A stretch of 64,000 nucleotides of DNA, from the NCBI GenBank assembly GCA_016722705.1, contig JADKGN010000004.1:2046001-2110000 (forward strand), written 5' to 3'. Shown here piece by piece: positions 7,825 to 16,857 of this stretch (its first letter is position 1; the number at the start of each line of letters is the position of its first letter). The DNA comes from Candidatus Dechloromonas phosphoritropha (GTDB lineage: Bacteria; Pseudomonadota; Gammaproteobacteria; Burkholderiales; Rhodocyclaceae). Position numbers and translations under genes: made by a program. The notes under the pieces are model-generated. The model saw only the letters and a list, made by a program, of their open reading frames with translations, did not search any database and was not told where the DNA came from.

Positions 7825-9357
7825 ATGGAAGCAGTGATGCTCAAAATCTGGACCTATTTCTGGTTGCCGGAGACCAAGTACATTATCGCCGTGGTCGCCT
7901 TCTTTGCGCTGTTGTCGTTGCGGATACTGCCCAAGGAGCGTCAGCGGATCGGCAGGACGACGGTAGTGTTCGTCCTCTGCCTGGGGGGCCAGATCTTCGG
8001 TGCCGTGCTCCAGGCGCTCGATTATTCGCGCTTCGCGGTCATGATCCACGAGTTGTTCGTCATCGGTTCAGGAATGGCGTTGTGCCGCCTGGTGGCGATC
8101 TTCGTCTTCCGCATCATCCTGCCGCGCTTCGGCATCGTCGTCGTGCGCATCGCCGAGGACATTATCCTCCTCGTCGTCTACGCCGCCTTCCTCCTCGGGC
8201 GGTTGCACATCGTCGGCCTCGACCTGTCCAGCCTGCTGACCACCTCGGCGGTGATCACCGCGGCGCTGGCTTTCTCGATGCAGGACACCCTTGGCAACAT
8301 ATTGTCGGGCGTCGCGTTGCAACTCGACAACTCGCTGCGCACCGGCGACTGGGTGAAGATCGACGATGTCACTGGCCGGGTGGCGCAGATTCGCTGGCGG
8401 CAGACAACGATCCGCACGCGCAACGGCGACGTGGTGGTCGTTCCCAACAGTCAGTTGATGCGCGGCAGGTTCACCGTCTTCGGCCGGGCGGACATCCCCA
8501 ACTGGCCCTGGCGACGCTGGATCTGGTTCAACATCACCTATGACTCGCCGCCGACGCTGGTGATCCAGAAGGTGGAAAAGGCGATCCGCAGCGCCGACAT
8601 TCCCAACGTCGCCCGCGATCCCGCCCCGACCTGCGTGCTGATGGAGTTCGGGCAGGGCTACGGGCGCTACGCGCTGCGCTATTGGATGCTCGATCCGCAG
8701 CCTGACGACCCGACCGATTCCGCGGTGCGGGTTCATATCCTGGTCGCGTTGCAACGCGCGCGAATGGAGTTGGCGGTGCCGGAACACTCGGTGCACATTA
8801 CCAAGGAAAACGATGCCTATCGCGAGTCGCTGCGCCGCCGGGAAATCGACCGCCGTATCGCCGATCTGCAAAAGCTGGAGCTGTTTTCCAGCCTGCAGGA
8901 AGAGGAGCTGCGGACCATCTGTGAGCACATGGTCTACGCGCCATTTGTCTGCGGCGACGTCATCTTCCACCAGGGCGAAGCATCGCACTGGCTCTATCTG
9001 CTGGCCGTCGGCGAAGCCGAAGAGTGGATGGAGTTTCCCGACCATTCACGGCAGCTCTTCCGCACGGTCCAGGCCGGGGGCACGTTCGGCGAAAGGGGAG
9101 TGCTGACCGGTGAGGATCGCCGCGCCACGATCATCGCCAAGACCGACGTGGTGTGCTACCGCCTGGACCAGGCCACGGTCGAGGAGGTTATCCGCTCCCG
9201 GCCGGAAATTGCCGAAGCGATCGCCGAAATTCTTACCCGCCGCGAGGCCGAAATGGATAGCTTCAGGCACCAGTTCATGGGCGCGGCCGAAGATGACCAG
9301 GGATCGCAGCCGAAAGCCGGCATCCTGGCCAAGATCAGGGAGTTTGTGGGGCTGTGA
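7825..9357 (+). CDS. MscS-family mechanosensitive channel with C-terminal cyclic-nucleotide-binding domain
   Basis: Inner-membrane channel of 510 residues. The ATG at 7825 is preferred over an in-frame GTG at 7819 because GAGGGAGG (7812-7819) lies 5 bp before it. N-terminal hydrophobic helices are followed by the MscS pore/beta region (SMQDTLGNILSGVALQLDNSLRTGDWVKI, the family signature, split here at its middle), then a C-terminal domain from about residue 340 with CGDVIFHQGEASHWLYLL and FGERGVLTGEDRRAT, the CAP/CNB fold with its phosphate-binding cassette. Related fusion channels are gated or modulated by cyclic nucleotides. A class III cyclase is encoded elsewhere in the window (35375), so a cAMP or cGMP link is possible but unproven. 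Confidence 0.9.
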   Translation: MEAVMLKIWTYFWLPETKYIIAVVAFFALLSLRILPKERQRIGRTTVVFVLCLGGQIFGAVLQALDYSRFAVMIHELFVIGSGMALCRLVAIFVFRIILPRFGIVVVRIAEDIILLVVYAAFLLGRLHIVGLDLSSLLTTSAVITAALAFSMQDTLGNILSGVALQLDNSLRTGDWVKIDDVTGRVAQIRWRQTTIRTRNGDVVVVPNSQLMRGRFTVFGRADIPNWPWRRWIWFNITYDSPPTLVIQKVEKAIRSADIPNVARDPAPTCVLMEFGQGYGRYALRYWMLDPQPDDPTDSAVRVHILVALQRARMELAVPEHSVHITKENDAYRESLRRREIDRRIADLQKLELFSSLQEEELRTICEHMVYAPFVCGDVIFHQGEASHWLYLLAVGEAEEWMEFPDHSRQLFRTVQAGGTFGERGVLTGEDRRATIIAKTDVVCYRLDQATVEEVIRSRPEIAEAIAEILTRREAEMDSFRHQFMGAAEDDQGSQPKAGILAKIREFVGL

Positions 9358-9709
9358 GAGCGTGATCGGCCGCGCGGTGTAACCGGCCCGGCCGGTGGGC
9401 GGATTCCGGATTGTTCGCGGAATCTCGCGATGACCTTCCGCAAGTGACTGGCGATTGGCGCAATCCCTCTTGCGGAGCTTCTGTCTGGCGACAGCATCCT
9501 TTACAACTGTGACGATCCCCTTCGCATGCCGTTCACGAAGCGCCTGAAGAACTTCGTCGACGACGTCGAGTTCCGGTCAGCCCCGGATATCGTGTTTCGG
9601 GGCGTAGTAAATAAGGTATTCAGGATGTCATGGACTCCGCTGATCCACGCCCGCCCATCCCATCGTCGAGCTACAATCAGTTCTGTTCATGAAAGGAGGG
9701 CAAGTCCGG
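9358..9709. other. Intergenic stretch without a supported gene
   Basis: Between the channel and the lipoprotein gene I see no coding frame with family resemblance. The only clear signal is the ribosome-binding site AAAGGAGG at about 9692-9699 that belongs to the next gene. Confidence 0.6.
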
Positions 9710-10078
9710 ATGTCTGATTCTCCAATATTGGTAATTGCCGCGCTCACGCTGGTCCTGGCGGCCTGCGGGAGCACACCCAAGGTCCCGCCCGCATCTCAGA
9801 ATACACAGCTCGAACTGAAGCTTGCGAGCGGCACCTACAACTGCGAGCACAACGTGCGCATCAAGCTCGAGCGTGAAATCCGCAACCGCGTGACCCACAG
9901 CATCACGATCGTCTGGAATAGCAGCAGCTACCGGCTCGAGCGCGACCCTTCCTACTCGGGACTTCCACGGTACGAGGATGGCGCGAGCGGGCTGGTGTGG
10001 ATCGACCTGCCGTGGAAGGGCTTGTTGCTGGACGGCAAGACCAACAAACCGCTGGTTAATGAATGTCGCCCCGCTTGA
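9710..10078 (+). CDS. Small lipoprotein resembling MliC/PliC-type lysozyme inhibitors
   Basis: The product is 122 residues. The start at ATG 9710 has AAAGGAGG about 10 bp upstream and begins a type II signal peptide with lipobox LVLAAC, so the mature protein should be lipid-anchored after cleavage before Cys. The mature part has ASGTYNCEHNVRIKL, YRLERDPSYSGLPRYEDG and a closing C near the end (VNECRP). This layout (YxC near the start, SGxRY in the middle, C-terminal Cys) is that of membrane-bound lysozyme inhibitors of c-type lysozyme. The match is by pattern only, and it could be an unrelated small lipoprotein. Confidence 0.6.
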   Translation: MSDSPILVIAALTLVLAACGSTPKVPPASQNTQLELKLASGTYNCEHNVRIKLEREIRNRVTHSITIVWNSSSYRLERDPSYSGLPRYEDGASGLVWIDLPWKGLLLDGKTNKPLVNECRPA

Positions 10079-10247
10079 GAAAAGGGGAGGCCGGATTCAA
10101 ATGGACTTGAACCCACCAGGGAGACGCTGAACAATTTGACGTCGATTTCCAAATCCAAGGCTGAATTGGGGTGAACTAGCCCTGTTTTATGGGAATTTCC
10201 GGCTTTCGGGGCACAGCATTGCATGGGGCGCTCATTATTGGGCCGGG

Positions 10248-10590
10248 TTAATGGATGCGCACTGGCAGTGTCAGATAGGGCAGGGTCGAACTGAGACTTT
10301 CCTTGCCTCTCCTGATTTCCATGCGCGCGATGGCTTGCAGGTGTACTTCGTCTGGCCCATCGGCATAGCGCAGCGCCCGGCCCCAGGTCCAGTGGTCGGC
10401 CAGCGGCGTCTTCGGGCTGTTGCTCATCGCCCCGAACGTCTGCGTCGCACGATCGCACACCGCGGTATGCACGCCCAGGACCAGTGCCTTGATCATCGAG
10501 ATCTCCTGCGCGCTTCCTTGGCCCCGACGTTGTCGATCATCCAGGCGGCCTTGAGAGCCGGCGGGCGTGCCTGATCGATCTCGATTCGCG
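10248..10590 (-). pseudogene. C-terminal relic of an acyl-CoA dehydrogenase
   Basis: The minus strand encodes, in two frames, RIEIDQARPPALKAAWMID and then MIKALVLGVHTAVCDRATQTFGA followed by PLADHWTWGRALRYADGPDEV. This is the last 110 residues or so of the acyl-CoA dehydrogenase family, including the DGPDEVH signature near the C-terminus. A frameshift near 10500 separates the two parts, and the N-terminal 280 residues are missing. The neighbouring acyl-CoA ligase suggests a former fatty-acid or aromatic-acid degradation cluster. The 390 bp from 10591 to the ligase start hold no supported gene. Confidence 0.8.
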
Positions 10591-10986
10591 ACTTCACGAT
10601 TCATTCGCCGATGGTGAGCGATCGCTATGCCTGCATGTCTCGAATAGCACTGCTACTGGCACCGCAGTATGGATCACTACCAGGCGAATATCGGCTGCGC
10701 GGCAAGTTGACCGCGGCCATCGCAAACGCCGCACCTCCGTTAGCGGGCATGCGTCAGGCAGAAGGAATATTCCGGGACGGCCCCCGAAGAATGAGTGCCT
10801 GCCGACCTGACTTGAAGATGACTGTTCGCCATCGTGCCACATACATCCCCCCTGTTTCGAGTGGCTCAGGTGACCAGGCTTTGTATATTATGTGCGGCAT
10901 TGCTTGCAGTGAGCGCAGCCGGGGCGCGCACCCTGCCCGAAAGAATGAATTCCAACGAACCCGAGCTAACCAGAGAAGGAGACATC

Positions 10987-12627
10987 ATGGGCATGGGACT
11001 GATGCAGGACCGTCCGCTGCTGATTTCGACGCTGATCGAGCATGCGTCCAAGTTCCACAACGATGCGGAGATCGTTTCACGAACCTGCGAGGGTCCGATT
11101 CACCGTTGCACTTACGGCGACATTTCGCGCAGGTCCAAGCAGGTCGCCAACGCTCTGACGGAGCTCGGCGTCAAGCGCGGCGACCGGGTGGCGACTCTGG
11201 CTTGGAACGGCTACCGGCACATGGAACTCTATTACGGCGTTTCCGGCTCCGGGGCGGTGCTGCATACGATCAACCCGCGCCTTTTCCCCGAGCAGATCGA
11301 ATACATCGCCAATCACGCCAAGGATCAGTTCGTTTTCTTCGATCTGACCTTCGTTCCGCTGATCGAGAAACTGGCGCCGCTGATGAAGACCGTGAAGGGC
11401 TTCGTGCTGTTGACCGACCGTAGCCACGTGCCCGACTGCAACATTCCCGGACTGCTATGCTATGAAGAACTCATCGGCCGCCAGAGCGGCGCATACGAAT
11501 GGCCGGTGTTCGACGAAAACACCGCGTCATCGCTGTGCTACACATCGGGAACAATGGGCAATCCGAAGGGTGTTCTCTACTCGCACCGCTCATCGGTGCT
11601 GCATTCCTTCGCCGTCTGCTCGACTGATGTACTCGGACTGGGCGCGAAGGATTCGGCGCTGATGATCGTCCCGATGTTCCACGTCAATGCCTGGGGCATG
11701 CCCTATGCCGGTGCCATGTGTGGCGCCAAGTTGGTGATGCCCGGACCGGCGCTCGACGGCAAGAGCGTCTACGAGTTGATGCGCGACGAGAAGGTGACGC
11801 TGGCCCTCGGCGTTCCGACCGTCTGGATGATGCTGTTTCAGCATGTCGACGCCAACCGGCTCGCGCCGCGCGATGACCTTTGTGTCGAGCGCGTCGTCAT
11901 TGGTGGCTCGGCCGCACCGCGCGCCATGTGCGAGAAGTTCGAGACCCAGTTCGGCGCCTTTGTCGTGCATGCCTGGGGAATGACCGAGATGTCCCCCCTA
12001 GGCACGGTCTGCAACTTGCTGCCCAAGCACAAGGATTACTCGCTCGACCAGCGCCTGAACCTGCAGGTCAAGCAGGGACGGGTGATCTACGGCGTAGACA
12101 TGAAGATCACCGATGACGAGGGCAACAGCTTGCCGCACGATGGCAAGGCTTTCGGCCATCTGATGGTGCGCGGACCATGGGTCACCAGTGGCTACTTCAA
12201 CGGCGAAGGCGGCGAGATCCTCGATGCCGAAGGCTTTTTCGATACCGGCGACGTCGCCACCCTCGACCCCGATGGTTACATGCAGATCACCGATCGCTCG
12301 AAGGACGTGATCAAGTCGGGTGGCGAATGGATCTCGTCGATCGACCTCGAGAATGCGGCGGTCGGGCACCCCGCCGTGGCGGAAGCCGCGGTGATCGGTG
12401 TGGCCCATGCCAAATGGCAGGAGCGCCCGCTCCTGATCATCGTCAGGAAGGCCGGCCAGGAAGTGACCTGCGAAGAGATGCTGAAATTCCTTGACGACAA
12501 GGTTGCCAAGTGGTGGCTGCCCGAGGATGTCATCTTCGCCGAAGATCTGCCGCACACTGCCACCGGCAAGCTGCAGAAGATGAAGCTGCGCGAACTGTTC
12601 AAGGATTACCGGTTCCCCGAAAACTGA
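10987..12627 (+). CDS. AMP-binding acyl-CoA ligase (fatty-acid / DmdB-like)
   Basis: The product is 546 residues. The start at ATG 10987 follows AGAAGGAGA with good spacing; the open frame reaches further upstream but has no family match. Adenylate-forming enzyme motifs are complete: CYTSGTMGNPKGVLYSH (P-loop-like A3), AWGMTEMSP (A5), FFDTGDVATLDPDGYMQITDRSKDVIKSGGEWISS split over A7-A8, and the C-terminal Lys in TATGKLQK (A10). It converts a carboxylic acid, ATP and CoA to the acyl-CoA thioester, in the cytoplasm. Sequence style is that of medium/long-chain fatty acyl or methylthiopropionyl-CoA ligases; the substrate cannot be read from sequence. It lies next to an acyl-CoA dehydrogenase relic. 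Confidence 0.9.
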   Translation: MGMGLMQDRPLLISTLIEHASKFHNDAEIVSRTCEGPIHRCTYGDISRRSKQVANALTELGVKRGDRVATLAWNGYRHMELYYGVSGSGAVLHTINPRLFPEQIEYIANHAKDQFVFFDLTFVPLIEKLAPLMKTVKGFVLLTDRSHVPDCNIPGLLCYEELIGRQSGAYEWPVFDENTASSLCYTSGTMGNPKGVLYSHRSSVLHSFAVCSTDVLGLGAKDSALMIVPMFHVNAWGMPYAGAMCGAKLVMPGPALDGKSVYELMRDEKVTLALGVPTVWMMLFQHVDANRLAPRDDLCVERVVIGGSAAPRAMCEKFETQFGAFVVHAWGMTEMSPLGTVCNLLPKHKDYSLDQRLNLQVKQGRVIYGVDMKITDDEGNSLPHDGKAFGHLMVRGPWVTSGYFNGEGGEILDAEGFFDTGDVATLDPDGYMQITDRSKDVIKSGGEWISSIDLENAAVGHPAVAEAAVIGVAHAKWQERPLLIIVRKAGQEVTCEEMLKFLDDKVAKWWLPEDVIFAEDLPHTATGKLQKMKLRELFKDYRFPEN

Positions 12628-13044
12628 AATTTTGCCAGGGAGGCCGTCAGGCCTGGCCTGTCCCGGCCTGACGCCGTTCATTTCTCCCGCACCCCCACCG
12701 TGCCGTGTCGGCTGCGGTCGACCGCCCGGTTTGGGCGGAAATGCTCTCGAACGTCCGAATTCGGTCGGGGGCACTGCTCAAGGCCCCCTTGACCCGGACT
12801 CACCCAAGTTCGTTCGGCAACCCGCCCGAAACCGGGATTGCCTGAATCCTGCGCGTTCTGGTCACAGCGCCGCATTCCTTTGCCACCGAACATGAGCGGC
12901 TGGTGATTTCTCGCCAAGTGTGAGTTATCTCTCGGTCAGTCCCGGCCCCATCGCAGTAGATTGAAGGCAGGTCAGGGGCGGCAGTTTTCATTTGCGGCAT
13001 AAAATGCACCTGTTCCGGAAAACGGGCTTGCCAGGGGAAGAAGG
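12628..13044. other. Intergenic stretch without a supported gene
   Basis: This region holds a GC-rich inverted repeat just after the ligase stop (GCCAGG...CCTGGC around 12635-12658) without a T-run, and one palindromic copy of GCGGTCGACCGC at 12714-12725. No reading frame resembles a known protein. The ribosome-binding site GGGGAAGAAGG of the regulator sits at 13034-13044. Confidence 0.5.
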
Positions 13045-14409
13045 ATGTTGTGTGAATTACTGGGCACGAAAATGAAAACATGGCATGTATTGGCGGTCGA
13101 TCCGCAAGATCATCTGCGTGACCAGCGGATCCTGATCTCGGCTGCTTCCCAGATTCTGCATTGCGCAGGATCCGTGGCCGAGGGCAAAGAGATCCTCCAC
13201 AGGGATCATTGCAGTGTCGGACTGGTCGTCTTCGGCTCGCTGGCACCGGCGTTTCGCGAAGAGGTCGAGCAATTGATTTCAGCCACTCCGACGACCGAGT
13301 GGATTGCCGTCGTCACGCCGGAAACAATCGGCTCCAAGGCGTTGCAGACTTTCATCCTGAATGCCTTTCACGATTTCCATACGCTTCCGATCGACCCGAA
13401 ACGGCTGGCGATGAGCATTGGCCATGCCTGCGGCAAAGCCGGATTGCGCCTCGCTCTCGCCGACCCGGATGACGCATCCGGACGTTTTGGAATCATCGGC
13501 GCCAGCCCGGTGATGATGAGATTCTTCCGTCAACTGGAGAAGGTGGTCGACGCCGATCTGCCGGTGCTGATCGGCGGTGAGTCGGGTACCGGCAAGGAAC
13601 TGGTGGCAAAGGCTATTCACAGCCAATCGCCGCGCTCGCAAAAGCCCTTCGTCGTCGTCAACTGTGCCGCCATCCCGACCAATTTGATTCAGGCCGAGTT
13701 GTTCGGGTACGAAAAAGGCGCGTTTACTGGTGCGACGGAGCGCAAGATCGGCAAGATCGAAGCCGCCAATGGCGGTCTGCTGTTTTTTGATGAAATCGGC
13801 GACCTGCCGCTGGATCTCCAGGGAAATCTCTTGCGTGTCCTGCAGGAGCGCGCCGTCACCCGCCTTGGGTCAACCCGGGCGATCCCCGTCGATTTCCGGC
13901 TGGTTGCGGCAACGCACGTCGATTTGCACCAAGCCATCGTCGCCAAGCGTTTTCGCGAAGATCTCTTCTACCGCCTGAATGTCATCCACCTGCAATTGCC
14001 TTCGCTGCGGGAACGTAACGGCGACGTGGCTTTGCTTGCCAAAACGGTGCTCCGCAACTTTGCGTTGACCACGCCCAAATGCCGGGTGGTCGGTTTCACC
14101 GCCGAAGCCATGCGGGCTATCAATACTTACCACTGGCCGGGCAATGTTCGCGAACTCATCAACCGGGTTCGGCGAGGAGTGATCATGAGCGAAGGCAAGC
14201 TCGTCGGTTCCGACGACATGGGTTTCGAGCCCGCTGACCAGGAGGCGCCCGCCGTGACCCTCGAGGCGGCGCGCGCCTCGTTCGAACGCGATATTGTCGA
14301 AACCAGCCTGCGCGCCAACGGCAACAACGTAAGCAGGACCGCTCGTCAGCTCGGCGTTTCCCGTGTCACCCTCTATCGGGTGATAAACAAGCTAGGCATC
14401 ACGTTGTAG
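13045..14409 (+). CDS. Sigma-54-dependent activator, VpsR-like
   Basis: The product is 454 residues in three parts. Residues 1-135 are a receiver-like domain lacking the usual phosphorylatable Asp pattern, as in VpsR. Residues about 150-385 are the AAA+ sigma-54 interaction domain with GESGTGKE (Walker A), GAFTGA (sigma-54 contact loop), LFFDEIGD (Walker B), RFREDLFYRLNV and WPGNVREL. The end is a Fis-type helix-turn-helix (NNVSRTARQLGVSRVTLYRVI). It opens promoters bound by sigma-54 RNA polymerase. The only strong sigma-54 promoter nearby is at 14875-14890, in front of the amyloid operon, so local control of that operon is the likely job. In Pseudomonas the fap genes and in Vibrio the vps genes are run by the related activators FleQ and VpsR. 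Confidence 0.9.
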   Translation: MLCELLGTKMKTWHVLAVDPQDHLRDQRILISAASQILHCAGSVAEGKEILHRDHCSVGLVVFGSLAPAFREEVEQLISATPTTEWIAVVTPETIGSKALQTFILNAFHDFHTLPIDPKRLAMSIGHACGKAGLRLALADPDDASGRFGIIGASPVMMRFFRQLEKVVDADLPVLIGGESGTGKELVAKAIHSQSPRSQKPFVVVNCAAIPTNLIQAELFGYEKGAFTGATERKIGKIEAANGGLLFFDEIGDLPLDLQGNLLRVLQERAVTRLGSTRAIPVDFRLVAATHVDLHQAIVAKRFREDLFYRLNVIHLQLPSLRERNGDVALLAKTVLRNFALTTPKCRVVGFTAEAMRAINTYHWPGNVRELINRVRRGVIMSEGKLVGSDDMGFEPADQEAPAVTLEAARASFERDIVETSLRANGNNVSRTARQLGVSRVTLYRVINKLGITL

Positions 14410-14776
14410 GCATTCCCCGGCCTTTCTTCCGGAGAAGGGCGCTCGCGTATCCTTAATCTCCCCCGCAACCTGGCCTTACCCGCCGCGGCGGGTCCGTTGC
14501 GCACTTGTCGACATTCTTTCAACGCTCGGCGGAATCCGCCGCAGCCGCCACGAGCCGGAAATACCTGTAATTTCAATCTTGTTCAATCACGACGAAAAAT
14601 GCGCTGGAAGCCGCGCAAATCAACGGCTTCTCCTTACCGAGGCCCCTCGCTGGCTCGCTGTATCACTGTCGTTACAGGCGACTACGGCGAGCGAAAATCC
14701 TTGTGTCGTCATGACATAGGCGACCCGAGCGGGTTCATGAAACGGCAGATTCCGGGGTTTTGGTGACCGGCTGTTT

Positions 14777-14794
14777 CACATTCGTTACACATTC
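14777..14794. promoter_or_regulatory. Candidate upstream activator site (direct repeat of CACATTC)
   Basis: CACATTC occurs at 14777-14783 and again at 14788-14794, an 11-bp period that places both on one face of the helix. The pair lies about 80 bp upstream of the sigma-54 promoter, where enhancer-binding proteins usually bind. Assignment to the neighbouring VpsR-like protein is inference. Confidence 0.35.
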
Positions 14795-14874
14795 AGCCAC
14801 ACTGAACCGACGCCCCAATTCTTGTTATACATGAATAACAGTAAAAACAATGACTTGAAAAAATTTCTTGTTCC

Positions 14875-14890
14875 TGGCACAGGCATTGCT
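14875..14890 (+). promoter_or_regulatory. Sigma-54 (-24/-12) promoter of the amyloid operon
   Basis: TGGCAC at 14875-14880, five bases, then TTGCT at 14886-14890. GG and GC are separated by the canonical 10 bases. This matches the sigma-54 consensus TGGCAC-N5-TTGC at every key base. Transcription should start near 14901, about 60 bp before the first gene of the operon. Confidence 0.85.
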
Positions 14891-14960
14891 TAGAAGGTAA
14901 CAGGAGGGCGTGGCATGAGGCTTCGACCACTTCTAATATTTCTTGATTGGAGGATTTACA

Positions 14961-16418
14961 ATGAACAAGACTCTTTTGGCAGTGGCCGTTGCTTTGGCCT
15001 ACAGTGTGACTCCCGCTTGGGCGGACGGGCGTGGTGATCCGTCGCTTCAAGTTGACGCGAAGGTCGACAATGTCGCCAACAACAACAGCGACAACAGGGA
15101 CCAAAGCGACAACAGGGACCAAAGCGCCGGGGCGCTCGGGTTGGGCAGCACCGCAAACAGTGGTGGTGGGACGGCAACGTCCAGCTTTGACAATGCTTTC
15201 AACACCAGCAAGGCGATTGCCAAGGTCGAATTGACTGGTACCGTTACCGGTAACACGGTGTACGGTATCGGCAACGTTGTTGGTAACACTGGCTCCACCA
15301 ACGGCGCCGCCGGTGGCAAGGGTGGCAAGGGCTATGGCGGTGCTGGCACCGGCGGCACCGGCGGCAATTCCGGTAATGGCGGCAATGGCGGCGCGGGCGG
15401 CAATGCCGGGCAAACCGGCAATGCTGGTTCCAGCACTGGCGGTAGTGGCGGTGCAACCGCAGCCGTCAGTAATGGCAGCGCTACCGCCGGATATGCCAGC
15501 AATGGCAGCGCCACCAATGGCAGCGCTGGCAATGGTGGCTCGGCTGAAGGAGCATATAGCGCCAACTTGAGCAGCACCAAGGCCAAGACCGGCGATAGCG
15601 CTGCATTGGGCGCCGGTATGGGCGGCAGCACTTACGGCATTAGCGCCGGCCAAGGCGGCCCCGCTGGCGCAACCAATTCCACCACCGGAGGTTCTGCCGG
15701 TGCGATGGGTGCTGGCTTGGGTGGTCCTGCCGGTTCAATGCAGAACGCTGGCGCGGGCTCCGGCAAGGATGACGGGAAATCATACGGGTTCGGGTCGGGT
15801 GGCGGCACTCAGACGGCAACCAATACCGGCGGCGCGGGTAGCGGTGCTGCAAACGCCAACGGTGGTGGCGCCACTGGCGCTGCGACAAGCGCTGCGGCTG
15901 GCGCTGGCACGGGTGGTGGCGTGAACGGCACCGGCGGCGCCGGCAGCGGCACGGGTCAGTCCTACTCCGGCGCTGGGACGGCGAACGGTGGCGCCAGCAC
16001 CAGCACGGCTACCAACACTGGTGGTGCCGGTGGTAAAAATGGATCTGCGACCAACGGCGGCGCTTCGACCTCGGCCTCGAACGGTAGCGCCTCCGCAACA
16101 GCCGGTAACGGTGCTACTGCTGCGGCCGGTGGGGCCAGTGGTTCCAGTACCGGTGGCAATGGTGCGGTCGGCGCCGTCAGTGGCGCCGGCGGCACCGGCA
16201 ACGGTGGTGCAGGTGGGGTCGGCAACGGCGCTGTCGGTGGCGCCGGTGGTGCGGGTGGCTCCATCGCTCTTGATGCAGGCATCTTCAACATGTCCAACAA
16301 CATGAGCAGCGTCGGTCAATCCGCCGCCGGCATCATGGTGGCAGCCCAGAACAGTGGCATGAACGCCATGGTCCAGCAAGGGGTCAATGTTATGGCTACT
16401 GTAAACGTCGGCAAGTAA
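14961..16418 (+). CDS. Secreted glycine/alanine/asparagine-rich repeat protein of a fap-like amyloid locus
   Basis: The product is 485 residues. The ATG at 14961 follows TTGGAGG (14946-14952). A Sec signal peptide (residues 1-21, ending AWA) is followed by a region rich in Asp/Asn, then about 330 residues of low-complexity GG-rich sequence (GAGGTGGN-like units, PGRS-style). The last 45 residues are non-repetitive: MSNNMSSVGQSAAGIMV, AQNSGMNAMVQQGVNV. This N/Q-rich ending resembles the imperfect repeats of FapB/FapC amyloid subunits. It is most likely a structural fibre or adhesin component, exported by the fap-type apparatus. Function is inferred from context and C-terminus; the Gly-rich core itself tells little. 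Confidence 0.7.
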   Translation: MNKTLLAVAVALAYSVTPAWADGRGDPSLQVDAKVDNVANNNSDNRDQSDNRDQSAGALGLGSTANSGGGTATSSFDNAFNTSKAIAKVELTGTVTGNTVYGIGNVVGNTGSTNGAAGGKGGKGYGGAGTGGTGGNSGNGGNGGAGGNAGQTGNAGSSTGGSGGATAAVSNGSATAGYASNGSATNGSAGNGGSAEGAYSANLSSTKAKTGDSAALGAGMGGSTYGISAGQGGPAGATNSTTGGSAGAMGAGLGGPAGSMQNAGAGSGKDDGKSYGFGSGGGTQTATNTGGAGSGAANANGGGATGAATSAAAGAGTGGGVNGTGGAGSGTGQSYSGAGTANGGASTSTATNTGGAGGKNGSATNGGASTSASNGSASATAGNGATAAAGGASGSSTGGNGAVGAVSGAGGTGNGGAGGVGNGAVGGAGGAGGSIALDAGIFNMSNNMSSVGQSAAGIMVAAQNSGMNAMVQQGVNVMATVNVGK

Positions 16419-16429
16419 GTTGTAATCGG

Positions 16430-16460
16430 TCCTGGGGCCTCCCGGCCCCAGGACTTTTTG
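16430..16460 (+). terminator. Rho-independent terminator or attenuator inside the amyloid operon
   Basis: A 10-bp perfect stem (16430-16439 with 16444-16453, TCCTGGGGCC/GGCCCCAGGA) with a 4-base loop is followed by CTTTTTG. It lies between the Gly-rich gene and the next gene, so the first gene should be expressed more strongly than the rest, as expected for a major fibre protein. Confidence 0.8.
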
Positions 16461-16482
16461 CTTTTCATGAAAGGGGAAAAAC

Positions 16483-16857
16483 GTGAAAGCAATTATGCAT
16501 TCCCGTTGTTTGATCGTAACGACCTTGCTCGGCGCTGCCTTCCTTCCGCTTCAGGCCAGTGCCGAAGAGGCTGACCAGGCGGTAATGTTGCGCGCGGGAG
16601 ACATTTTCGGCATTGCCGCGGTCGACAGTCAGGATCTTGCGTTTTCCCGTGGCGGCGCCGAACTCGACATCACGCTCAACGATGTCAAGAGCCATGGCGC
16701 GGTGAGCAACAACCAGGCCTCCAACCTGACAACGGGTAGTAACTTTGTAAACGACGGTTCGTTCGCTGGTGCGGCTGGTTTCTCGACGGTGGTCCAGAAT
16801 TCCGGCAACAACGTGTTGATCCAGAACGCGACCATCATCAACTTGCAGGTTAAATGA
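16483..16857 (+). CDS. Small secreted fap-like protein (FapA/FapB-type)
   Basis: The product is 124 residues with a GTG start at 16483; AAGGGG (16471-16476) gives 6-bp spacing. A signal peptide ends near ASA. The mature protein is short and Asn/Gln-rich at its end: SNNQASNLTTGSNFVND, TVVQNSGNNVLIQNATIINL. That motif (QNSGNN followed by an alternating hydrophobic strand) is shared with the Gly-rich protein and the FapE-like protein in the same operon, as in the Fap system where several members carry related repeats. It may be the nucleator or the minor subunit. Its stop overlaps the next gene (ATGA). Confidence 0.65.
   Translation: MKAIMHSRCLIVTTLLGAAFLPLQASAEEADQAVMLRAGDIFGIAAVDSQDLAFSRGGAELDITLNDVKSHGAVSNNQASNLTTGSNFVNDGSFAGAAGFSTVVQNSGNNVLIQNATIINLQVK

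Noticed and set aside
10834..10986. N-terminal extension of the acyl-CoA ligase with a signal-like segment
   Set aside because: The enzyme family is cytoplasmic, and a strong ribosome-binding site stands before ATG 10987.
14793..15653. 286-codon minus-strand frame rich in Ala/Gly
   Set aside because: It is the mirror of the Gly-rich repeat gene on the plus strand; repetitive GC-rich DNA keeps all frames open.
15301..16260. Short tandem repeats in the Gly-rich gene as a possible CRISPR or satellite
   Set aside because: Units are irregular, follow codon periodicity and lie inside one open frame; no spacer/repeat structure.
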